From assembly GCA_016716335.1 (NCBI GenBank), contig JADJWN010000009.1, positions 138,501-202,500 of the forward strand: a stretch of 64,000 nucleotides of DNA, read 5' to 3'. Positions 55,936-64,000 of the stretch are shown in pieces (position 1 is the first letter of the stretch; every line of letters starts with the position of its first letter). The notes beneath the pieces were generated by a model, which did not search any database, was not told where the DNA came from, and saw only the letters and a list, made by a program, of their open reading frames with translations. The DNA comes from Saprospiraceae bacterium (lineage in GTDB: Bacteria > Bacteroidota > Bacteroidia > Chitinophagales > Saprospiraceae). The translations under genes and the position numbers were made by a program.

Positions 55936-57396
55936 TTAAGCAAACATTCCTATGGGGCCATAATTGGCAGGCGGTGATGCAGGACATGTGGCAGAATAAA
56001 AATTGCAGAGATTGGGCAATATGTAATCCAGGTCATTGGGTGATACCCCAAACCATAAGGCCAGCTCCGCATAAAATTCATCTACGGAAGTGGTTGGCAG
56101 GATCCGGCCCCTGGTACTGAGATTGTAGGGATTATTGTTCAGCGCCAGTGAAGGATAAGTACCAAATATCTGCCCTCCGGTGATTGGCCCGCCCATAATC
56201 ATCATATTGCCTCCCCAGGCATGATCTGAGCCATTGCCATTGGAAGTAAGGGTTCTGGCAAAATCGGATATTGTAAAGGTCACTACCTTATCATGCATCC
56301 CTATCTCCTGCATGGCATCGTTGAATTCTCCCAGTGCATTGCTGAGCACGGGCAGCATGGTGTTGAGGTTGCCCAGTACATTGTCATGGTGATCCCATCC
56401 TCCGTATGTTACAAAAAATATCTGACGGCTTGCCCCCAGAAATGAACGTACACTGATTACCTCTGCGATTTTTTTCAGATCCTGTGACAGTCCGCTGGTA
56501 GAAAAGGCCGTATTCAAAGGCACCACATTTTGCAGAGCCACCCTGAATTTTTCGATACTGTTCATTGTCTGCTTTGTAAGGTTGCCGAATGTCTGTTTGA
56601 ATACATTGGCATATTGCTGCTCGGCCATACTTCCTATTGCTTCATTGCGGATGGCCGTTTTGTATCCGGAGTCGCTCCACCAGGATGGAAAGGGTGTAAA
56701 GCCGATGTTGGTTCCGGTAGTATTGCGGGTAATGGAATATTCATTAAATTCATTACCGGCCTGAAAACGATTCTTACCACTCAGTGAAATATTGAGGGAA
56801 ATCTCCTGAATGGTGTTCATATCATGGAGTATGTCGGCTATCCTTCCGGCTACTCCTACTGCAGAGCGGCTCTGAGGTACAGAGGTCTGCCACTGCATGA
56901 TCTGGTCAGAGTGCGAATACAATCCCAGAGGTATTTTTTTCAATCCCGAGTCATATTCTGTTGTGTTGGCTATGGGCTCTATCAATGTGCCGATATTGGC
57001 CAGAAAGGACAAATCTCCATTATTGAACATATTTCTGACCCGTGTCATACCTGCATGTACGGCATAGGTCTTACCATTGTTGTTATAGTTCAGTGGCAAT
57101 AACTGTGGAGGATTGGTAGCTGTATTGCTCAAAGCCAGACTGCCCCGGGTAGCTACATAATGGCTATATTCTCCGGGCTCCGTAGGCACCAGTACATTGT
57201 GACTGTCTATACCTCCGGCCAGCAATATGCATACCATTGCCTTGTAGTCACCGGTATTGGAGAGGATATGCGGCCTTGCAGCCAGTGTGCCGATGGCCCC
57301 GAGATTCAGTACAGAATTCAAAAAAGCCATGGAGCCCATCGCAGCACAACCCGCCTCTCCTATAAACTGTCTTCTCGATATATGTCTTCTGCCCAT
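55936..57396 (-). CDS. DUF1501 family exported protein
   Basis: A 486-residue protein of the DUF1501 family. The N-terminus has a Tat-like twin-Arg pattern (RRHISRRQFIGEAGCAAMGS). MVCILLAGGIDSHNVLVPTE and ISDFARTLTSNGNGSDHAWGGNM are the sulfatase-like conserved blocks. The latter carries the metal-site Asp/His pattern of the alkaline-phosphatase superfamily. Substrate unknown. Immediately follows the DUF1800 gene by three bases, as these two families usually do. Confidence 0.92.
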   Translation of the reverse strand: MGRRHISRRQFIGEAGCAAMGSMAFLNSVLNLGAIGTLAARPHILSNTGDYKAMVCILLAGGIDSHNVLVPTEPGEYSHYVATRGSLALSNTATNPPQLLPLNYNNNGKTYAVHAGMTRVRNMFNNGDLSFLANIGTLIEPIANTTEYDSGLKKIPLGLYSHSDQIMQWQTSVPQSRSAVGVAGRIADILHDMNTIQEISLNISLSGKNRFQAGNEFNEYSITRNTTGTNIGFTPFPSWWSDSGYKTAIRNEAIGSMAEQQYANVFKQTFGNLTKQTMNSIEKFRVALQNVVPLNTAFSTSGLSQDLKKIAEVISVRSFLGASRQIFFVTYGGWDHHDNVLGNLNTMLPVLSNALGEFNDAMQEIGMHDKVVTFTISDFARTLTSNGNGSDHAWGGNMMIMGGPITGGQIFGTYPSLALNNNPYNLSTRGRILPTTSVDEFYAELALWFGVSPNDLDYILPNLCNFYSATCPASPPANYGPIGMFA

Positions 57397-57399
57397 ATT

Positions 57400-59190
57400 T
57401 TAGTGGTTTATAAGGTATTCAGGAGCAGACATCATCAGATAAATGGATAGCTTTACCCTGTCTGTTTTTTCCTGAGTGGTGTTGTTGGGAAATTGTTTGA
57501 CTACATTGGTGATGATATTCAATGTATTATGGGATACTCTGCCTTGTGCCAGTACCAGATTAAGCTTATCCAGCAGGATATGCAGTTTATCATCATCCGA
57601 AACCAGAATCTCATCCATAAAATTGAGGCTGGCTATCTGATTTGCATAATTGGCTGAGGGCTCTCCCGAATATAAACTGTATTCATCAGCTATATCCCCG
57701 TCAATTATCCATCTGTACAATCCATTGATAAATCCTGCGATTGTCTGTGCATCGGTGATCTGAAATTCCGGAGCTACCAATCCTGCCGATTCAATGGGTC
57801 CGATTGGCTGATAATCCTGCTGATAAAAATTGAATACACTGGGAGATGCCAGCGGCCGCTGTCCGGTATGCAGATATACGTTGTTCATGTCATTTCTGAA
57901 GTTGCCGCTCAGCGTACTTGCATTGAATGCCTTGTGGATCTGTACATACCTTACAAAGGGCTCACGAAGCATACCATAAGTTGGAATGTTGCCATTTTCG
58001 CAGGCCGATGCTTCCGGATCCAGCAGAATCGCTTTGATTACCGCAGCCAGATCACCTCTTACTCCCTGTCCGTTATTGATAAATACATTGGCTACTCTTT
58101 GGATGTATGCGGAAGAAGGATTGGAAGTGACCAATCTCTGAATCAGAAAACGACTCACAAACGGAGGTGTATTACTGTGTTGAAAAAGGTTTTCAATGGC
58201 ATCCATGATATCTGCGTTGCCATCCACAGGATTCCTGTTGGGTACCTGAAATCCGTTTAAAAGATTTTTGACTCCGGGTTCATGAAAACTGTTCCACATC
58301 ACCATGTCTGCAATATAACTGGTGTCGTTGGCCGCTGAACGATTGAATTGCGTCCTGTCCGCCCAGGTAAGTCCGGTGAATATTTTAGAAAACTCAATAA
58401 TGTCCTCATTGTCGTAAGCCGGCAAAGGCAGGCCTGCGGCATCCAGCATGACAGTTCCGTCATTATTCAGCATTACCGTCCCAATGGTAAAAAGCTGCAT
58501 CAGTTCTCTGGCATAATTTTCATCCGGAAACTGGTTAATCGCAGGATTGGACCGGGGATTGTTCATATAGGTAAGATACACACCCATGGATGGACGGTAG
58601 GTGACTGCTGTAAGCAAGTTCTTATAGTTGCCGAAAGCATGATTCAGAAGTACATCATAATAAGTGCCCAAAGCATAAGCATTGTTGCTGAATCCTGAAA
58701 ATTCCGAAATGACCAATAGCTGACTTAATGCCCAAGCCACTCTCTGACGGAGTGCATCCGGTGAAGTCATAAGATATTGCCACCAGGCATATTTCCATAA
58801 GCGTATCCCGGCACCGGCCGTTGGGGTATTGGTGGAGTCTTTTACTATCTGATGATAATCCCTGATCTTCTGTAATAGTGTAAATCCCCTCGGGATATTC
58901 ATCTGCTGGTCTATCCATGCTTCATACCCCATATCCGACAGAGCGGTGATATCGGATAAATTAAAGCCTAAAGTAGCATTGGACAGAAAACGTGCCGATG
59001 CATTTTCGTTGGGCAAAAAGCCGGCCTGCTTTAAAGTGTTTTCAGGATTCCCGGGCAACTGATTGCTGCTGGTATTTACCGTTACTCCCATATAACTTCC
59101 ATAACCTATGGTAATGGTATCCCTCTGACCACTCAAAGCCCAGGTGTAGCATTGAATCAGGAGCCAGATTCCGAATATTTTATATTTCAT
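57400..59190 (-). CDS. DUF1800 family exported protein
   Basis: A 596-residue protein of the DUF1800 family. The start at 59190 (MKYKIFGIWLLIQCYTWALSGQ) gives a signal peptide. Family blocks: ARFLSNATLGFNLSDI near residue 65, WVALSQLLV-like RVAWALSQLLVISE near 150, NYARELMQLFTIG near 220, and LASPSVFNFYQQDYQP near 420. Almost always paired with DUF1501; the pair is probably a secreted two-component complex of unknown activity. Four bases separate it from the upstream tail-fibre-like gene. Confidence 0.92.
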   Translation of the reverse strand: MKYKIFGIWLLIQCYTWALSGQRDTITIGYGSYMGVTVNTSSNQLPGNPENTLKQAGFLPNENASARFLSNATLGFNLSDITALSDMGYEAWIDQQMNIPRGFTLLQKIRDYHQIVKDSTNTPTAGAGIRLWKYAWWQYLMTSPDALRQRVAWALSQLLVISEFSGFSNNAYALGTYYDVLLNHAFGNYKNLLTAVTYRPSMGVYLTYMNNPRSNPAINQFPDENYARELMQLFTIGTVMLNNDGTVMLDAAGLPLPAYDNEDIIEFSKIFTGLTWADRTQFNRSAANDTSYIADMVMWNSFHEPGVKNLLNGFQVPNRNPVDGNADIMDAIENLFQHSNTPPFVSRFLIQRLVTSNPSSAYIQRVANVFINNGQGVRGDLAAVIKAILLDPEASACENGNIPTYGMLREPFVRYVQIHKAFNASTLSGNFRNDMNNVYLHTGQRPLASPSVFNFYQQDYQPIGPIESAGLVAPEFQITDAQTIAGFINGLYRWIIDGDIADEYSLYSGEPSANYANQIASLNFMDEILVSDDDKLHILLDKLNLVLAQGRVSHNTLNIITNVVKQFPNNTTQEKTDRVKLSIYLMMSAPEYLINH

Positions 59191-59194
59191 GACA

Positions 59195-59641
59195 CTACTC
59201 CTGAACTTTTGAGATAATTGCATTGAGTTGTTGGCGCAATGCCTTATTTTCTGCTTCAAGACGGATCACATGTTGCCACAACCATTCTATCTGTGCCAGC
59301 AGTCTGGCATCCATCTCTTTCAGTTCATAGCCGGAAGTCACCAGTTCCTGCGCTGAAGGCATACCGGGCAGGTGGCTTTTTGTTTCAATCAATCCGGCTA
59401 CCTCCTCAATAGCAGGTGTGTGACCAAAAGCATGATCAGACCATTCTGCCGTAGTTTTAAGGGCAACTTTTACCCGTTCTGTCAGAATCCCGTGCTGTAC
59501 ATAAAGATTATAATTGCCGGGAGTCTGAATCTGAGTGGTATCTCCAATCACCACTTTTCCTGAGCTTTTGAGCAGCATGATTTCCTGCGCCTGAGCACAC
59601 AGTGAAAATAATAACAATACCATTAAGCAAACATTTTTCAT
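59195..59641 (-). CDS. secreted tail-fibre/S74-like coiled-coil protein
   Basis: A 148-residue exported protein. Signal peptide MKNVCLMVLLLFSLCAQAQ, then GKVVIGDTTQIQTPGNYNLY and ILTERVKVAL, the short beta motif common to Bacteroidota tail-fibre-like surface proteins. HLPGMPSAQEL, a WSDHAFG block and a C-terminal trimeric-type coiled coil (LLAQIEWLWQHVIRLEAENK) follow. No S74 autocleavage domain. First gene of the DUF1800-DUF1501-PA14 operon. Confidence 0.75.
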   Translation of the reverse strand: MKNVCLMVLLLFSLCAQAQEIMLLKSSGKVVIGDTTQIQTPGNYNLYVQHGILTERVKVALKTTAEWSDHAFGHTPAIEEVAGLIETKSHLPGMPSAQELVTSGYELKEMDARLLAQIEWLWQHVIRLEAENKALRQQLNAIISKVQE

Positions 59642-59703
59642 GTTTCTCCGAATTTTTTAGGGGTGATTAAATAAAACTGGAATTCTTCTGCGGTCGGTTG
59701 GTA

Positions 59704-59711
59704 CAAAAGTA
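59704..59711 (-). promoter_or_regulatory. -7 box TACTTTTG for the DUF1800/DUF1501 operon
   Basis: Exact TAnnTTTG on the minus strand, 62 bases before the ATG at 59641. No clear -33 partner. Confidence 0.45.
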
Positions 59712-59875
59712 CTGATTAAAAGACACTTTTTTACAGGGCATACCATGATTCGTATTTCAAAAATTTTCAGGGTATTCCTGAATAGTTTCGCCATCAGGTG
59801 TCAAAATTTTCTTCCTCTTCAAGTACCAACAAATCATAATGTGAATTACTTTTAGGTCATAATGTAGCTGACTTT

Positions 59876-61615
59876 ATGAGTTTTGAAATTAAAAATCCGA
59901 AGGATAAATACGATGTGGTAATTGTAGGGTCTGGAGCAGGTGGCGGGATGACCGCACTGATCCTGGCCGAAGCCGGTCTGTCTGTGGCTGTAATGGAAGC
60001 AGGCGGAGACTTTGATCCTGCCAAAGAGGAATACCGTACGCAGATGCGATGGCCATGGGAATCACCCCGGCGGGGTGCTGCTATTCACCGGCCCTTTGGT
60101 GACTTTGACGCTGCATGGGGTGGGTGGGAAATTGATGGTGAGCCCTACACCCGTAAAAACGGAACCTCTTTCGATTGGTTCAGATCAAGAATGCTCGGTG
60201 GCAGGACAAATCACTGGGGAAGGATTTCCCTGCGATTCGGCCCCAAAGACTTTAAGAGAAAAGACCAGGATGGCTTGGGAGATAACTGGCCCATCAGCTA
60301 TGAGGATGTAAAACCCTATTATGATAAAGTTGACAAACTTATAGGTGTGTTCGGCAGTAAGGAAGGGATGGAAAATGAACCTGATGGCTTTTTTCTGCCA
60401 CCACCAAAACCCCGCTTACACGAACTTTATGTAAAAAAAGGAGCCGCCAAACTCAATATTCCTGTCATTCCTTCGCGTCTTTCCATTCTCACCCGTAAAA
60501 TCAATAATGACAGAGGGGTCTGTTTTTTTTGTGCTCAATGCAACAGAGCCTGTCAGGTATATGCAGATTTCTCTTCCTCTACCTGCCTCATAAAACCAGC
60601 CATGAAGCAGGGTACAGTAGATGTGTACACTAATGCTATGGTGAGAGAAGTGCTTACAGACAATGAAGGGAAAGCTGCGGGTGTGGCATATATTGATAAA
60701 AAAGACCTTTCTGATAAAAGAATTATGGCAAGAGCCGTGGTGTTGGCCGCTTCCGCATGCGAGTCTGCCAGGATTTTGCTCAATTCCAGATCAAAATATC
60801 ATCCGGATGGTCTCGCCAACAGTAGTGGTATGGTAGGCAGATATCTGCACGACTCCACCGGTACAGACAGAATGGGCTTTATGCCGGCGCTTACAGACAG
60901 AGATATTTACAATGAAGACGGAGTAGGCGGTTTGCATGTATATACTCCCTGGTGGCTCGATAATAAAAAACTCGATTTCCCCAGAGGGTACCACATTGAA
61001 TACTGGGGGGGAATGGGTATGCCTTCCTATGGTTTTGGATTTAATATGGATACCATGCGAAAATATCTGACTGACAATCTGGGCAACCCTTCGCCTAATG
61101 GCGGTTATGGCAAAGCCCTTAAAAATGATATCCGCAGAATCAGGGGTGCTATGGTAGGAATGTCAGGCAGAGGAGAAAGTGTACCCCAATATGACAATTA
61201 TTGCGAAATAGATCCCAATACTGTGGACAAATACGGCATCCCGGTATTGAGATTTCATTATAAGTGGACAGACTATGAGGTCCGGCAAGCCAGGCATATG
61301 CATGATACCTTTGAAGAAATACTGACAGGTATGGGAGCAGTACTTTTAGGCACCAAACCCACGGCTGAAACCCAATATGGTCTGCTGGCTCCCGGCAGAA
61401 TCATACATGAAGTCGGAACTACACGTATGGGTGATGATCCCAAAAAATCTGTGCTGAATAGGTATGCTCAGGCCCATGATTGCAGCAATCTTTTTGTAAC
61501 GGATGGTGGACCTTTTGTATCACAGGCTGACAAAAATCCCACCTGGACAATTCTGGCACTTGCATGGAGGACTTCTGACTACATTGTCGAACAATTCAAA
61601 CAAAAAAACATCTGA
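59876..61615 (+). CDS. GMC-family oxidoreductase, large subunit of a gluconate dehydrogenase-like enzyme
   Basis: A 579-residue FAD enzyme. The dinucleotide motif VVIVGSGAGGGMTALILAEAG starts near 14, GGRTNHWGRISLRF binds FAD, and the GMC C-terminus with the catalytic His region is HEVGTTRMGDDPKK and NPTWTILALAWRTSDYI. Residues 216-226 carry Cys in C-x2-C-x2-C-x3-C (CFFCAQCNRAC), suggesting an iron-sulfur cluster as in membrane FAD-glucose dehydrogenases. The next gene encodes the small subunit. The usual cytochrome c subunit is absent here. Oxidises an alcohol or sugar alcohol; substrate unknown. Confidence 0.88.
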   Translation: MSFEIKNPKDKYDVVIVGSGAGGGMTALILAEAGLSVAVMEAGGDFDPAKEEYRTQMRWPWESPRRGAAIHRPFGDFDAAWGGWEIDGEPYTRKNGTSFDWFRSRMLGGRTNHWGRISLRFGPKDFKRKDQDGLGDNWPISYEDVKPYYDKVDKLIGVFGSKEGMENEPDGFFLPPPKPRLHELYVKKGAAKLNIPVIPSRLSILTRKINNDRGVCFFCAQCNRACQVYADFSSSTCLIKPAMKQGTVDVYTNAMVREVLTDNEGKAAGVAYIDKKDLSDKRIMARAVVLAASACESARILLNSRSKYHPDGLANSSGMVGRYLHDSTGTDRMGFMPALTDRDIYNEDGVGGLHVYTPWWLDNKKLDFPRGYHIEYWGGMGMPSYGFGFNMDTMRKYLTDNLGNPSPNGGYGKALKNDIRRIRGAMVGMSGRGESVPQYDNYCEIDPNTVDKYGIPVLRFHYKWTDYEVRQARHMHDTFEEILTGMGAVLLGTKPTAETQYGLLAPGRIIHEVGTTRMGDDPKKSVLNRYAQAHDCSNLFVTDGGPFVSQADKNPTWTILALAWRTSDYIVEQFKQKNI

Positions 61616-61616
61616 A

Positions 61617-62315
61617 ATGGATAGAAGAGAAAACCTGAAATGGCTCATCAGCGGTAGTCTGGCAACAGGATTCTTGATTACAACAGGATGTAAGGAAACC
61701 TCACCTGAAGTGGCTGTTTCCCTTCCTGCTTATGGCCGAACACCTGAAGAGACTCTCCATGATTCTAAAATCATGGCTGAGCAGTTTTTTACAGAAAAGG
61801 AGAGAAAAACCATAGAAATTCTCTGTGATATCATCATACCTGCTGATGAAAAATCAGGAAGCGCCACAGATGCAGGTGTTCCTGATTTTATAGAATTTAT
61901 GATGAAAGATTATCCGCAATTTCAGTTACCTGTACGGGGAGGGTTGATGTGGCTCAACAATGAGTGCAGCAAACGCTTTGGTAAAGAATTTATCGATTGC
62001 AGCGAAAGCGATAGAATGCTCGTAATTGAAGATATTGCCTGGCCCGATAACGCCTCTCCCGAAATGAGTCAGGGAGTAAAATTTTTCAATCTCATGCGCA
62101 ATCTCACCGCTACGGGTTTCTTCACTTCCGAGATGGGAATCAAAGACCTCGGATATGTGGGCAACAGGCCCAATGAGTGGGATGGTGTACCGGAAGAAGT
62201 ACTCAAAAAACATGGTCTTTCCTACGATGCTAGGACTCTGGAAGTTTGCCTTAAAATGGAAGAGAGAAATAAAATTGCAGCGTGGGATGAATATGGAAAT
62301 CTGATCAGAACCTGA
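61617..62315 (+). CDS. gluconate 2-dehydrogenase subunit 3 family protein
   Basis: A 232-residue protein. The start at 61617 (MDRRENLKWLISGSLATGFL) gives a twin-Arg-like signal ending in a possible lipobox TTGC. The rest matches the small subunit of gluconate/sorbitol dehydrogenases (LCDIIIPADEKSGSATDAGV, MGIKDLGYVGN). The Tat signal probably carries the large subunit out as a passenger. It starts one base after the large-subunit stop codon. Confidence 0.9.
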   Translation: MDRRENLKWLISGSLATGFLITTGCKETSPEVAVSLPAYGRTPEETLHDSKIMAEQFFTEKERKTIEILCDIIIPADEKSGSATDAGVPDFIEFMMKDYPQFQLPVRGGLMWLNNECSKRFGKEFIDCSESDRMLVIEDIAWPDNASPEMSQGVKFFNLMRNLTATGFFTSEMGIKDLGYVGNRPNEWDGVPEEVLKKHGLSYDARTLEVCLKMEERNKIAAWDEYGNLIRT

Positions 62316-62343
62316 TACAGGTAATTCTTTGCAGGTGTTTTGC

Positions 62344-62811
62344 TCACCTTACTTCAATAGTGGTTACGGTTTCTATAAAACGGTCTAAAGCTTTATCAAG
62401 CAATTCGAAAACTTCATCAAATCTGTTGTCATAGTATGGATCAGGTACAGCAACATTTCGACCCGGATACAGAAAATGGGTAGCAAGAAAAATTTTTGAC
62501 ACATACTCAGGCTTTCTTCCGGCCAGATAGGTCAGGTCATTGTAGTTGGAACTATCCATGGCCAAAATGTAATCAAACTCCTCAAAATCCGAATTTGTAA
62601 TTTTTCTAGAGATCTGCTTTGATATGTTAATACCGTTTTTCTGAGCTGTCTGAATGGCTCTGGGGTCCGGCCTCTCACCATCATGCCACCCCGAGGTGCC
62701 GGCAGAGTCCACTTTCCAGTCCAAACCTCTCTGTGCTATTTTCTGCTCCAGCAGACCTTGAGCCAATGGAGAACGGCATATATTTCCCAAACAAACTGTT
62801 AGAATTTTCAT
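62344..62811 (-). CDS. low-molecular-weight protein tyrosine phosphatase
   Basis: A 155-residue phosphatase. The P-loop CLGNICRSPLAQG (C-x5-R) is at residues 7-19 and the general-acid motif VPDPYYD is at about 125. Bacterial members often control exopolysaccharide export by dephosphorylating tyrosine kinases; arsenate reductases share the fold but the loop here is phosphatase-like. Convergent with the dehydrogenase pair. Confidence 0.93.
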   Translation of the reverse strand: MKILTVCLGNICRSPLAQGLLEQKIAQRGLDWKVDSAGTSGWHDGERPDPRAIQTAQKNGINISKQISRKITNSDFEEFDYILAMDSSNYNDLTYLAGRKPEYVSKIFLATHFLYPGRNVAVPDPYYDNRFDEVFELLDKALDRFIETVTTIEVR

Positions 62812-62922
62812 TTTACCGGAATTTTGATTCTACAAACAGCAAAAACCGAAAAATAGATGAATTACGGCCTGTTTTTTTAAGTCATTAACTAAAAATTTAG
62901 TTTTCAGCTTTACAATAGTTCA

Positions 62923-62930
62923 TACATTTG
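62923..62930 (+). promoter_or_regulatory. -7 box TACATTTG for trkA
   Basis: Exact TAnnTTTG, 101 bases before the ATG at 63032, leaving a long 5' leader with no riboswitch-like fold that I can see. Confidence 0.4.
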
Positions 62931-63031
62931 CACAGCTTTTGAAACAGCCTTTATTAATACAGTATAGCTTTTTTCATAACTGCTTTTAATTTAAGGATTG
63001 CTGTTCCAAAAGCCACCACAATTTAAGAAAT

Positions 63032-64000
63032 ATGAAAATTGTCATAGCCGGTGCAGGTGGCATTGGTTTTCATCTCGCCAAATTACTGGCTTCGGCACAG
63101 CAGGATATTATACTCATCGATTCAAATCAGGATGTGCTTGACTACGCTTCCCAGCACCTGGACGTCCGTACAGTATTTGGAGACTCTTCTTCTATTCAGG
63201 TTCTCAAGGATGCAGAAATACATCGGGCCAATTTGTTTCTGGCAGTAACTACACTCGAAAACAATAATATCATTTCCTGCATTCTTGCCAAAAAACTGGG
63301 TGCAAGACAGACGATTGCAAGAATCAACAATATCAGCAATCTTCAAAAAGAATATACCCAGACATTCAAAGATCTGGGAGTGGATAAAATCATTTCCCCT
63401 TCTTTGCTTGCTGCTCAGGAGATTACCCGATTGCTTGAATTATGTCAGGTTACAGACAGCTTTGATTTTGAGGATGGAAAAATTTCTTTGCTGGGTGTCA
63501 CCCTTGATGAGGATTCTGTCTATAATAATAAGACTATCGAAGAAATACAGCGATATAAACAGGTGGATTACAATCCTATTGCCATTCTGAGAGGTACAGA
63601 AACCATTTTGCCCAGACCCGGCAGCAGACTGCGCAGAGGTGATCATGTGTATTTTCTAGCCAAGAAAAAAGATGTAGATAAACTCCTTGAAATCATTGGT
63701 AAAGATATCAAAAAAATAAAAACCGTAATGATCGTGGGGGGAAATGAGATTTCTTTACAGGTCGCAAAATCATTGGAATATGATTACCGGATCACAATCG
63801 TAGAGCAGGACGAAAAAATTTGTAAATATCTGACCCAGCAACTCAATAATACACTGATTATAAAAGGAGATCCATCCAATATTGAACTTTTAAAAGAAGA
63901 GGGGTTGGCTTCGATGGATGCTTTTATTGCCCTTACTCCCAATTCTGAGACTCAACATTATTACCAGTCTGATGGCTGAATCAGCCGGCGTTTTCAAGAC
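63032..64000 (+). CDS. trkA: Trk potassium-uptake regulator TrkA (partial, frameshifted)
   Basis: NAD-binding peripheral subunit of the Trk K+ channel. The first RCK domain starts VIAGAGGIGFHLAKLL with the acidic end IDSNQDVLD. A RCK-C domain runs about 140-225, and a second RCK domain begins VMIVGGNEISLQVAKSLE near 233. At 63953 an inserted C ends the frame (SETQHYYQSDG, stop at 63979). Removing it gives SETNIITSLMAESAGVFKT, the normal continuation, which runs off the window end. TrkH is probably beyond. Confidence 0.9.

Noticed and set aside
1..64000. tRNA, rRNA, insertion sequences and prophage genes
   Set aside because: No cloverleaf, no transposase or integrase frame, and no paired terminal inverted repeats were found on either strand by eye.

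Overview
The window looks like a chromosomal segment of a Bacteroidota bacterium, most likely of the Saprospiria/Chitinophagales side. Evidence: type IX secretion (T9SS) type-A C-terminal sorting domains, SprB-like repeats, a TANFOR-like giant secreted protein, a hybrid histidine kinase with regulator-propeller/Y_Y_Y sensor, a DAHP synthase/chorismate mutase fusion, the ATP synthase order atpB-E-F-H-A-G without beta/epsilon, and many promoters with the Bacteroidota -7 box TAnnTTTG. No rRNA, tRNA, CRISPR array or insertion sequence was seen.

Layout. 0-6.9 kb: single genes (cytochrome c lipoprotein, secreted S51 peptidase, rlmN, a glycosyltransferase, GNAT, AraC regulator, small secreted protein). 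7-11.1 kb: a leftward aromatic amino-acid operon (pheA, aminotransferase, tyrA, DAHP synthase-chorismate mutase) headed by a leader peptide packed with Phe/Tyr/Trp codons, an antiterminator and an intrinsic terminator, i.e. a complete ribosome-mediated attenuator. 11.3-18.2 kb: yidD, a SprB-repeat surface protein, dGTPase, an OmpA protein and an epimerase. 18.3-22.2 kb: hybrid kinase plus HPt protein. 22.3-33.4 kb: a surface/secretion cluster (SprB-repeat protein, beta-barrel, fibronectin-III protein, 1884-residue TANFOR protein) whose two transcription units carry an identical 42-bp upstream element at identical distance from the start codon.

33.6-36.3 kb: an AT-rich insert holding an AbiE-type toxin-antitoxin operon with a perfect operator palindrome and a truncated hsdR remnant. 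36.3-41.6 kb: the ATP synthase operon. 41.7-47.5 kb: S9 peptidase, sugar porter, and a metB-like/radC/dinB-family operon. 47.7-49.6 kb: a second AT-rich patch with a translationally coupled pair, an HNH nuclease and a methyltransferase-HIT fusion, which is the best candidate here for an unrecognised system. 49.8-53.3 kb: membrane methyltransferase, sulfide:quinone oxidoreductase, RF3. 53.6-59.6 kb: a leftward operon of secreted proteins (tail-fibre-like, DUF1800, DUF1501, PA14/discoidin protein). 59.9-64 kb: a GMC dehydrogenase with its small subunit, a low-molecular-weight phosphatase, and a TrkA protein running off the end.

Seven genes (hybrid kinase, atpB, atpF, atpA, S9 peptidase, sugar porter, trkA) are split by single-base indels, most in short homopolymers. 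Since three are in one essential operon, consensus sequencing error is the simplest reading. They are annotated as single genes with the break marked.
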